A stretch of DNA of 5,558 bases, taken from Spirochaetaceae bacterium (lineage in GTDB: Bacteria; Spirochaetota; Spirochaetia; Treponematales; Breznakiellaceae). Below are positions 1-5,244 of the stretch, one piece after another; positions within the stretch are counted from its first letter, which is position 1; the number at the start of each line of letters is the position of its first letter. A program made the position numbers and the translations under genes. The stretch covers positions 1-5,558 of the forward strand of contig JAISDG010000173.1 of assembly GCA_031265015.1 (NCBI GenBank), given 5' to 3'. The notes under the pieces are model-generated. The model was not told where the DNA came from. It searched no databases and saw nothing but the letters and a program-made list of their open reading frames with translations.

Positions 1-3
1 CCC

Positions 4-3000
4 ATGGGGAATAATGATTACGGCCGTAGTCCCTGGGGCCGCTGGTTCATGGAGGTTTTGGACGGCTACTCCATGGGGGAACGGCTTGACCGGGGCAGGC
101 GCTACGCCAACGCGGGAAAGGTTCTGTCCCTGTCGATAAAGGACCGGCGGGTTACTGCCAAGGTAAAGGGCAGCTACCGTCCTTCCTATATGGTGATCAT
201 TGATTTTCCCGAACTCAAAGAAAAGGCCAGGGTCCTGGAACTTATTGAGGAGGACCCCGCCCTCTTGGCCCAGATTGCCGCGGGGGAACTGCCGGAGGCT
301 TTTCTGGAAAAACTGAAAAGGTCCGGTCTTAATCTTATCCCGACCCGGTGGCGCGATATGGTTCGGGCCTGCGGCTGTCCCGACTATGGGGACCCCTGCA
401 AGCACATGGCCGCTGTTTACTATGTCCTTGCCAAGGAGGTGGACGCGGACCCCCATCTGCTTTTCCGGCTCCGGGGTATTGATCTGTCCGAATTGACTAA
501 GCGTTACGGCGGGACTTTGGGGCAGGAAATAAGGCCCCCTTTCGAGATTAGGGCTGCCGGTTCCAAAGTTGCCGGTTTCAAAGTTGCCGGTTCCAAGGCG
601 GCTGGTTCCAAGGCCGCCGGACGGGAGGGTCCGCCGGTGATTCCGGAAATTCCCCACTGCGGGGAGCTGATCTGTTCTCTTCTTCCCCCGGCTCCTCCTT
701 TCTGCGAGCGGGACTTCGCGGTGCTGATGGCGGAGTTCTACCACCACGCCGCTCGCTTTGTCCCCTGGTCCGCAAAAACGGAGAACGCCGATGAGGAACA
801 TGCCTGGTCTCGTTCCCGCTGGACTATTGAATGTTTCCGCCCCAGGCCGGGGGCCCAGGTTTTTCTGATCCGGGAGAACGCGCGGGGGGAAAAAACCAGG
901 CTGACTCTGTTCGATGCGTTTTTGCGGTTCCGTAGTTTTTCTAACGATGACGGATCGGAAAGCTATGGTTTCCTCTTTTACCTTTTTAAATTTCTTAACC
1001 TGATCTGCGCCGCCGGGGCCCTGAGTCCCCGCGTTTATTCCGATGCAGGGAAGCTTTCTATAATTTGGCTGCCCTTTGAAAGGCTGCCCCGGATAGAAGC
1101 CGCCTTTTCCTCTATCGCCGCCCTGGGGGAAAACACGCTGGTCCTGCCGGGGCGGGGAAAGGCAAAGAACCCTCAATACGCCGACGGCCCCAGCGCGGCG
1201 CGGCTGCTCTCATCGGCTTTTTTGGGGGAATGGGTTAGGCAGTGTAATTTCAGCCCCAAGGGGGCGGCGGCCAGGGAACTGGTGGGGCTTTTTTTCCAAG
1301 GGGAGGAGATGGATGTGAACTCCCCCGCCCTGCGGAGTCTTCCCCTTGCCATTGACCGCTGGCTGTCGGTGCTTCATACCGATTTTACGGCGTACCGTTA
1401 CCGCTTTACGGTGAAGCCCGCGTCTGCGTCCGTTGCATCCGCGTCTACGTCCGCATCCGTGTCCGCGGGTACTGCGGTGTCTGCGGATACGGACCCCAAG
1501 GCCCGCCGGGGTTCCGCTTCCGCCTTTGTCCTGTCTATAGAGGGGGCTCCGCCTTCCCCCGCCGGCGCGGAGCCGGAAAACCCTGGCCGATCAACCCCAT
1601 CAGTCCCGTCAACCCGGTCAGCCTATAAAAAAGACCTCCGCCAAAACGATCTTCTTGAAAAAGCCCCCTATCAAAAAGATCCCCGTCAAAAAGAGCGGTA
1701 CGTCCTCCTTAAGGATCTCGCCAGGACACCGGGGGGCCTGGCCGCCCTTAAGGCCCCCACGGCCCTTTCCAACTACCTGCCCGAAATCCGGGCCCTTTTT
1801 TCCCGCAAAGATATTAGGCTTAGCGAGGAACGGCTCATCAATTTTCTTGACAGCGGGGCGGAACTCCTGGGCCGCCTGGGTATCGAGGTAATACTTCCTA
1901 AAAGCCTTCACCGGGAACTTAAGCCCCGGCTGGTGATCCGGGCGGAGGGGATAAAGAAAGCCCCCGGGGCCCTGGTGCGTTATTTCAACCTTGATTCCCT
2001 TTTGGACTGGAGCTGGGAGATTGCCATTGGGGATGAGATCATCTCCGGGGAGGAATTTGCCGCCCTCCTAAAAGGCAAGAGCCGGCTGGTAAAATTCCGG
2101 GACGCCTTTATCCTGGTTGACCCTGCGGAACTTTCCCGGCTCCTCAAGAAAAGCAGGGAAACCAGGCCGGGCATTAACGAACTGCTTAAGTCCCATTTCG
2201 CGGGGGACAGCGTTCTATCTTTTGACGCGGAAAAGACCATCGAAAAACTTTTTGAGGAACGGAACTTCTCCCTGCCGCCGGGACTCACAGCATCCCTACG
2301 GCCCTATCAGGAGCGGGGTTACAACTGGATCTGTTCCCTCTTATACACGGGCTTTGGCTGCGTTCTGGCGGACGACATGGGGCTGGGGAAGACCGTCCAG
2401 GCCATCGCAGTATTGCTGCGACTCAAGGCCGACGGTTTTTTAAAGGACAAGGCCCTGGTGGTGGCCCCCGCGGCCCTGCTGGAAAACTGGGAACGGGAAC
2501 TATCCCGCTTTGCCCCGGAACTCAAAGTTTCCCGCTACCATGGGCCGGGCCGGACTTTGGACAAGGGGAGCGATCTTTTTCTTACCACCTACCAGACCGC
2601 TTCCCGGGACCGGGAAAAATTAGCGGACCGCGAATTCTCCGTCCTTATCGCCGACGAAGCCCACCTTATGAAAAACGCCGCCACCGCGGGGGCCAGAACC
2701 ATTAAAGAACTGCGGGCTTCCCACCGCCTGGCCCTGTCGGGAACTCCGGTAGAAAACCGCCTGGAGGACATGCGTTCCCTTTTTGACTTTGTCCTTCCCG
2801 GTTATCTTGGAACCCCCCTTCAGTTCAAAGAAGCCTACCGGGTCCCCATAGAGGTACTGCGGAGCAGGGAAAAGGCGGAGACCCTTAAAAAGATAACCGC
2901 CCCCTTCCTTCTCAGACGGCTTAAAACCGATAAGACCGTTATCGCGGACCTGCCGGAAAAGATCGTTATCAACGAGTACGCGGGATTGGAAAAGGATCAG

Positions 3001-3690
3001 CTTGCCCTCTACGAAACCGTAGTTAATAGCGCCATGAAACATTCGGAGAAGCTCAAGGATCCAAGCGAACGTTCGGCCCTGGTGCTCAAACTCCTTACCT
3101 CCCTTAAACAGATCTGCGATCACCCCAGGGTATTCGACAAGGAAAGCCCCGCGGCAGCAAAACTATCGGGCAAAGCAATGCTGCTCCTTACTCTGCTGCG
3201 GGAGATCGTTGACAACCGGGAAAAAGCCCTGGTCTTTAGCCAGTATGTAGAAACCCTGCGCTGCCTGGAAACGATTATCGGCAATGAACTGGGAGAGACC
3301 CCCCTTGTGTACCACGGCGGCCTGGGACAGAAACAGCGCGGTGCGGTGGTTGACCTTTTCCAGAGCGATACTTCCCGGCGGATCCTCCTTATCAGCCTTA
3401 AAGCCGGGGGCCTGGGCCTTAACCTTACCGGGGCCAGCCGGGTTATCCACTACGATCTTTGGTACAACCCCGCAGTAGAAAACCAGGCAACCGACCGGGC
3501 CTTCCGGATTGGCCAGCAGCGGAACGTCTTTGTCCACCGGTTTATCACCAGGAACAGCTTTGAGGAAAAAATAGATTTTATGTTGAGCGCCAAGCGGGAA
3601 CTGGCGGATATGAGCGTCTCCTCCGGGGAATCCTGGCTGTCCCGTATGAGCCATCGGGAACTGCGTGAACTTTTTGCCCGGAACACGTAA
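4..3690 (+). CDS. SWIM zinc-finger / Snf2-family helicase-like ATPase fusion protein (1228 aa)
   Basis: This is a superfamily 2 Snf2/SWI2-type DNA translocase, expected to use ATP to move on duplex DNA and remodel protein-DNA complexes in the cytoplasm; its cellular target is unknown. Residues ~11-160 match stand-alone bacterial SWIM proteins, with the zinc ligands C123, C125, C132 and H134 (CxCx6CxH). Residues ~600-715 resemble the Snf2-associated DUF3670 region (IEVILPK, then LDSLLDW, then FILVDPAEL). The ATPase core is complete: Q-like LRPYQ 765-769, motif I DMGLGKT 791-797, motif II DEAH 884-887, motif III SGTP 912-915, motif IV VFSQY 1077-1081, motif V KAGGLGLNL 1133-1141, motif VI QATDRAFRIGQ 1161-1171. 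Repeat-derived linkers lie at residues 185-206, 473-494 and ~520-565. The ATG at 4 sits just before the conserved WG..W block, but only three bases precede it, so an upstream start or RBS cannot be excluded. Function beyond the ATPase family is not predictable. Confidence 0.93.
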   Translation: MGNNDYGRSPWGRWFMEVLDGYSMGERLDRGRRYANAGKVLSLSIKDRRVTAKVKGSYRPSYMVIIDFPELKEKARVLELIEEDPALLAQIAAGELPEAFLEKLKRSGLNLIPTRWRDMVRACGCPDYGDPCKHMAAVYYVLAKEVDADPHLLFRLRGIDLSELTKRYGGTLGQEIRPPFEIRAAGSKVAGFKVAGSKAAGSKAAGREGPPVIPEIPHCGELICSLLPPAPPFCERDFAVLMAEFYHHAARFVPWSAKTENADEEHAWSRSRWTIECFRPRPGAQVFLIRENARGEKTRLTLFDAFLRFRSFSNDDGSESYGFLFYLFKFLNLICAAGALSPRVYSDAGKLSIIWLPFERLPRIEAAFSSIAALGENTLVLPGRGKAKNPQYADGPSAARLLSSAFLGEWVRQCNFSPKGAAARELVGLFFQGEEMDVNSPALRSLPLAIDRWLSVLHTDFTAYRYRFTVKPASASVASASTSASVSAGTAVSADTDPKARRGSASAFVLSIEGAPPSPAGAEPENPGRSTPSVPSTRSAYKKDLRQNDLLEKAPYQKDPRQKERYVLLKDLARTPGGLAALKAPTALSNYLPEIRALFSRKDIRLSEERLINFLDSGAELLGRLGIEVILPKSLHRELKPRLVIRAEGIKKAPGALVRYFNLDSLLDWSWEIAIGDEIISGEEFAALLKGKSRLVKFRDAFILVDPAELSRLLKKSRETRPGINELLKSHFAGDSVLSFDAEKTIEKLFEERNFSLPPGLTASLRPYQERGYNWICSLLYTGFGCVLADDMGLGKTVQAIAVLLRLKADGFLKDKALVVAPAALLENWERELSRFAPELKVSRYHGPGRTLDKGSDLFLTTYQTASRDREKLADREFSVLIADEAHLMKNAATAGARTIKELRASHRLALSGTPVENRLEDMRSLFDFVLPGYLGTPLQFKEAYRVPIEVLRSREKAETLKKITAPFLLRRLKTDKTVIADLPEKIVINEYAGLEKDQLALYETVVNSAMKHSEKLKDPSERSALVLKLLTSLKQICDHPRVFDKESPAAAKLSGKAMLLLTLLREIVDNREKALVFSQYVETLRCLETIIGNELGETPLVYHGGLGQKQRGAVVDLFQSDTSRRILLISLKAGGLGLNLTGASRVIHYDLWYNPAVENQATDRAFRIGQQRNVFVHRFITRNSFEEKIDFMLSAKRELADMSVSSGESWLSRMSHRELRELFARNT
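556..620 (+). repeat. 15-bp in-frame tandem repeat, four copies plus a partial fifth
   Basis: Four consecutive 15-bp units (556-570, 571-585, 586-600, 601-615) of the form GCCGGTTCCAAAGTT, plus GCCGG at 616-620, encode the pentapeptide series AGSKV, AGFKV, AGSKA, AGSKA, then AG. The unit length is a multiple of three, so gain or loss of copies changes linker length without a frameshift. The tract lies between the SWIM module and the rest of the Snf2 protein and probably encodes a flexible, basic linker. The last two copies differ from the first two at shared positions (AAG and GCG/GCC), suggesting stepwise duplication. Confidence 0.9.
1420..1488 (+). repeat. Ala/Ser/Thr/Val low-complexity tract with ~6-bp periodicity
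   Basis: Codons 473-495 of the Snf2 gene alternate GCG/GCA with TCC/TCT and occasional ACG or GTG, giving a degenerate six-base period (gcgtct, gcgtcc, gcatcc, gcgtct and so on). The peptide is almost purely A, S, T and V with a few G and D, and is likely unstructured. It interrupts what looks like a beta strand pair in the region before DUF3670 (YRYRFTV on one side, AFVLSIEG on the other), so it reads as an expanded surface loop. Confidence 0.75.
1624..1691 (+). repeat. Imperfect 23-bp direct repeat, 45 bp apart, in a second linker
   Basis: The 23-base segments at 1624-1646 and 1669-1691 are near-copies, encoding YKKDLRQN and YQKDPRQK; the offset is 45 bp (15 codons), so the frame is kept. 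Just upstream (about 1590-1622) is a shorter Pro/Ser/Thr-rich tract in which TCAACCC or TCAGTCCC recurs every 9-10 bases. Together they form a charged, probably disordered linker ahead of the DUF3670-like region of the Snf2 protein. Confidence 0.7.
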
Positions 3691-3716
3691 AGATTTTTAT
3701 TCTTTTTTTGGGCGCA

Positions 3717-3757
3717 TTTCCGGCGCAAGGCAACCTCCGGTTGCCACGCGCCGGAAA
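3717..3757. repeat. Near-perfect long inverted repeat (hairpin I)
   Basis: TTTCCGGCGC (3717-3726) pairs with GCGCCGGAAA (3748-3757), and GGCAACC (3729-3735) pairs with GGTTGCC (3739-3745). This gives 17 perfect base pairs interrupted only by a 2x2 internal loop (AA/AC), with a 3-nt apex TCC. There is no T run after it, so it is not a standard intrinsic terminator on the + strand. T runs lie upstream at 3694-3698 and 3703-3709. The structure could stabilise the 3' end of the Snf2 transcript or serve as a REP-type recognition site. Confidence 0.85.
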
Positions 3758-3773
3758 CCGGGCTATCCGCTTG

Positions 3774-3806
3774 TATCTTTTGCCCGGCAAGCCGGACAAA
3801 AGGATA
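3774..3806. repeat. Inverted repeat (hairpin II) inside the intergenic element
   Basis: TATCTTTTGCCCGGC (3774-3788) pairs with GCCGGACAAAAGGATA (3791-3806), with one mismatch (C against A) and one bulged base, around a central AA. On the + strand it presents TTTTG on the left arm and CAAAA on the right. Confidence 0.75.
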
Positions 3807-3808
3807 CC

Positions 3809-3847
3809 GCTTCTATCCCTTGCGCGTTCCCGGGTGGAGCTTTTTTT
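3809..3847 (+). terminator. Probable intrinsic terminator between the Snf2 gene and the alkylation-repair cluster
   Basis: GCTTC (3809-3813) pairs with GGAGC (3836-3840, one G-T pair) and CCC (3817-3819) pairs with GGG (3832-3834), followed directly by seven T residues (3841-3847) and CTTCT. The stem is short with a small internal loop and a 12-nt apical loop, so it is moderate rather than strong. Its position, after the Snf2 stop and before the AT-rich leader, is what a terminator separating two transcription units would need. It overlaps the 3' part of the structured element, so the two folds may compete. Confidence 0.5.
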
Positions 3848-3964
3848 CTTCTGTACGGCGGCGGTAAAGACGTTAGGCGGCATTTTTGTTAGTTAAAATC
3901 GTACCAAATTGTAAAAATAAAATTGAATGTTCAAAAACAGGAAGAAAATAAGTTTTGGAGTATG

Positions 3965-3970
3965 TATAAT
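3965..3970 (+). promoter_or_regulatory. Candidate -10 box for the alkA-ogt-adaA cluster
   Basis: A perfect TATAAT lies at 3965-3970, preceded by TG (3963-3964), but no good -35 hexamer is seen 16-18 bases upstream. Transcription from here would start near 3977, just before the Shine-Dalgarno of the TTG start at 3990, and would exclude the ATG at 3927. An alternative -35-like TTGTTA at 3886-3891 has only weak -10 partners. The region is AT-rich, so a chance match is possible. Confidence 0.3.
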
Positions 3971-3976
3971 TTTATC

Positions 3977-3983
3977 AAAGGAG
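3977..3983 (+). promoter_or_regulatory. Shine-Dalgarno supporting a TTG start for the alkA-like gene
   Basis: AAAGGAG at 3977-3983 lies six bases before an in-frame TTG at 3990. The in-frame ATG at 3927 has only AT-rich sequence without a GGAG-type motif before it. This site therefore favours the later, non-ATG start. Confidence 0.55.
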
Positions 3984-3989
3984 CGTATT

Positions 3990-4652
3990 TTGTATTTCAA
4001 ATACGGAGATAAGGAAACAGCTTACCTAAAGAGTAAAGACAGCATACTCGGCAAGGCAATTGACAGCATAGGGCACATCAAACGGCCCGTAGACAGGGAC
4101 TTGTTCTCCGCGGTAATACATCATATTGTTGGACAGCAGATCTCATCAGCCGCGCAAAAAACTATATGGAAACGAATAAATGATAAAATCGGAAAAATCA
4201 CTGTAGATTCAATTAACGGCTTGGGCATAGATGAAATACAAAAATTTGGAACTACTTTTAGAAAGGCCGAATATATTAAGAGCTTTGCCGGTAAGGTCAA
4301 GGCCGGCGAATTTATTTTGGATGATATTCCCGGCAAGAGTGACGGGGAAATAGTTAAACAATTATCGAATCTTAAAGGAATTGGTATATGGACGGCTGAA
4401 ATGATACTGATATTTTGCTTGCAAAGGCCGGACATTTTAAGTTATAATGACCTGGCTATTCACAGGGGACTGCGTATACTGTATCATCACAGAAAGATCG
4501 ACCGGAAACTGTTTGAAAAGTACCGCAGACGGTTTAGCCCTTATTGCAGCGTTGCCAGTCTGTATCTTTGGGCGGCGGCAGGCGGCGTGGTGAAGGACAT
4601 GAAAGACTATCCGGCTTCAACAACCGGAACCCGACAGGGTTCAGTAAAATAG
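3990..4652 (+). CDS. alkA: DNA-3-methyladenine glycosylase II-like (AlkA/HhH-GPD family)
   Basis: This is a base-excision-repair glycosylase expected to cleave the N-glycosidic bond of alkylated purines such as 3-methyladenine, leaving an abasic site. Counting from the TTG at 3990 (220 aa), the N-terminal YFKYGDKE and the VGQQIS block (47-52) are typical of clostridial/spirochaetal family members. The helix-hairpin-helix LKGIGIWTAE is at 128-137 and the catalytic Asp is D154 in SYNDLAIHRG. The TTG start is preferred because of its Shine-Dalgarno and because homology begins at YFKYG; an ATG at 3927 would add 21 Lys/Ile-rich residues with no recognisable homology or RBS. The gene heads a cluster with an ogt-like and an adaA-like gene, 37 nt before the former. 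It is visibly AT-richer than the upstream Snf2 gene. The family is secure; exact substrate range is not. Confidence 0.88.
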   Translation: MYFKYGDKETAYLKSKDSILGKAIDSIGHIKRPVDRDLFSAVIHHIVGQQISSAAQKTIWKRINDKIGKITVDSINGLGIDEIQKFGTTFRKAEYIKSFAGKVKAGEFILDDIPGKSDGEIVKQLSNLKGIGIWTAEMILIFCLQRPDILSYNDLAIHRGLRILYHHRKIDRKLFEKYRRRFSPYCSVASLYLWAAAGGVVKDMKDYPASTTGTRQGSVK

Positions 4653-4676
4653 GTTGTTGAACAAGTCCGATATTTT

Positions 4677-4682
4677 GGAGGG
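4677..4682 (+). promoter_or_regulatory. Ribosome binding site deciding the ogt start
   Basis: GGAGGG at 4677-4682 lies seven bases before the ATG at 4690. The frame is open further upstream to a TTG at 4654, but that codon lacks an RBS and the extra 12 residues precede the family's usual N-terminus, so 4690 is the likely start. Confidence 0.8.
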
Positions 4683-4689
4683 TAAAATT

Positions 4690-5223
4690 ATGCAGTACAC
4701 AAATAGGTATCATTCGCCATTAGGCGGTATTACCATGGCGAGTAATGGAGAGGCATTGACCGGGCTGTGGTTTGACCGCCAGAAATATTTTGGCGGCACA
4801 CTATCCGCGGAAAATGAGGAACGGGACCTGCCCATATTTGAACAGGCAAGACAGTGGCTTGATATATATTTTCGCGGTGAAAACCCCAATTTCACGCCGC
4901 CGCTGTCGTTACATGCCGCGCCGTTTCGCCTTGCGGTATGGGAAATATTGAAGTCTATCCCATACGGGCATGTTATGACCTATGGAGATATTGCAACCAT
5001 CATTGCGAAACAAATGCGATTGCAAAGAATGTCCGCGCAGGCGGTAGGCGGCGCGGTGGGGCATAATCCGGTTTCTATTATCATTCCATGCCATAGGGTA
5101 GTTGGAAGTAACGGCAGTTTAACAGGATACGCGGGGGGTATCGAAAAAAAAGTCAAACTGCTTGCCTTTGAAAAAACCGACACGCGGCATTTATTCGTAC
5201 CAAAGAACGGCACGGCGTTATAA
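4690..5223 (+). CDS. ogt: Methylated-DNA--[protein]-cysteine S-methyltransferase (Ogt/AdaB type)
   Basis: This 177-residue suicide enzyme transfers the methyl group from O6-methylguanine (and probably O4-methylthymine) in DNA to its own cysteine. The N-terminal RNase-H-like part opens with YHSPLGGITMASNG, usual for Ogt. The C-terminal winged-helix domain starts near PFRLAVWEIL and carries YGDIA and the active-site IIIPCHRVVG with C134. The segment before the active site, MSAQAVGGAVGHNP, has Gln117 where human AGT has the arginine finger Arg128, and an insert (AKQMRLQRM) lengthens the helix-turn-helix; from memory both are shared by clostridial-type homologues. Length is normal for the family. 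It lies 37 nt after the alkA-like gene and 21 nt before the adaA-like gene, with which it shares a reading frame. It is functionally equivalent to AdaB of Bacillus or the C-terminal half of E. coli Ada. Confidence 0.93.
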   Translation: MQYTNRYHSPLGGITMASNGEALTGLWFDRQKYFGGTLSAENEERDLPIFEQARQWLDIYFRGENPNFTPPLSLHAAPFRLAVWEILKSIPYGHVMTYGDIATIIAKQMRLQRMSAQAVGGAVGHNPVSIIIPCHRVVGSNGSLTGYAGGIEKKVKLLAFEKTDTRHLFVPKNGTAL

Positions 5224-5229
5224 TGGGGT

Positions 5230-5236
5230 AAAGGGG
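5230..5236 (+). promoter_or_regulatory. Ribosome binding site of the adaA-like gene
   Basis: AAAGGGG at 5230-5236 is eight bases before the ATG at 5245. It lies within the 21-nt gap after the ogt stop and supports separate initiation of the downstream gene. Confidence 0.6.
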
Positions 5237-5244
5237 CGCCTTCA

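Larger units (their letters stand above)
3710..3826. other. Structured intergenic element with nested inverted repeats (REP-like or structured RNA candidate)
   Basis: This stretch has three levels of pairing. GCGCA at 3712-3716 can pair with TGCGC at 3821-3825, closing two internal hairpins (3717-3757 and 3774-3806). The second hairpin is flanked by near-identical direct repeats, ATCCGCTTGTATC at 3765-3777 and ATACCGCTTCTATC at 3804-3817. From memory, the layout GGGCGC, hairpin, GGGCTATCCGC, hairpin, GGAT.CCGCTTC.ATCCC resembles dispersed intergenic repeats of Bacteroidetes genomes; this is a recollection, not a search. Short open frames across it look spurious. Strand and function are undetermined. 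Confidence 0.6.

Noticed and set aside
556..620. CRISPR-like array
   Set aside because: The 15-bp units are directly tandem with no spacers and lie in frame inside a coding region.
2620..3654. Long open frames on the reverse strand within the Snf2 ATPase region (2620-3123 and 3163-3654)
   Set aside because: They lie opposite conserved helicase motifs, show no recognisable domain, and are expected from the GC-rich codon bias of the sense gene.
4..3690. The Snf2 gene as part of an anti-phage system such as DISARM
   Set aside because: No methyltransferase, DUF1998, phospholipase D or other defence partner is visible, and the SWIM plus DUF3670 arrangement fits the general bacterial Snf2 family; upstream context is missing.
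3717..3757. Hairpin I as an intrinsic terminator of the Snf2 gene
   Set aside because: There is no T run after the stem on the + strand; the better candidate is the weaker stem ending at the T7 run at 3841.
3578..3896. Short open frames on both strands across the intergenic element, 62-101 codons
   Set aside because: They follow the inverted-repeat sequence, have Arg/Pro/Gly-rich nonsense-like composition, and lack ribosome binding sites; the nucleotide structure explains the region better.
3691..3926. tRNA or other known structured RNA gene in the intergenic gap
   Set aside because: No cloverleaf arms, TTCGA-type T-loop or CCA end could be found; the hairpins do not match a tRNA layout.
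4654..4689. Upstream TTG start for the ogt gene
   Set aside because: It has no Shine-Dalgarno, whereas GGAGGG is placed seven bases before the ATG at 4690, where family homology begins.
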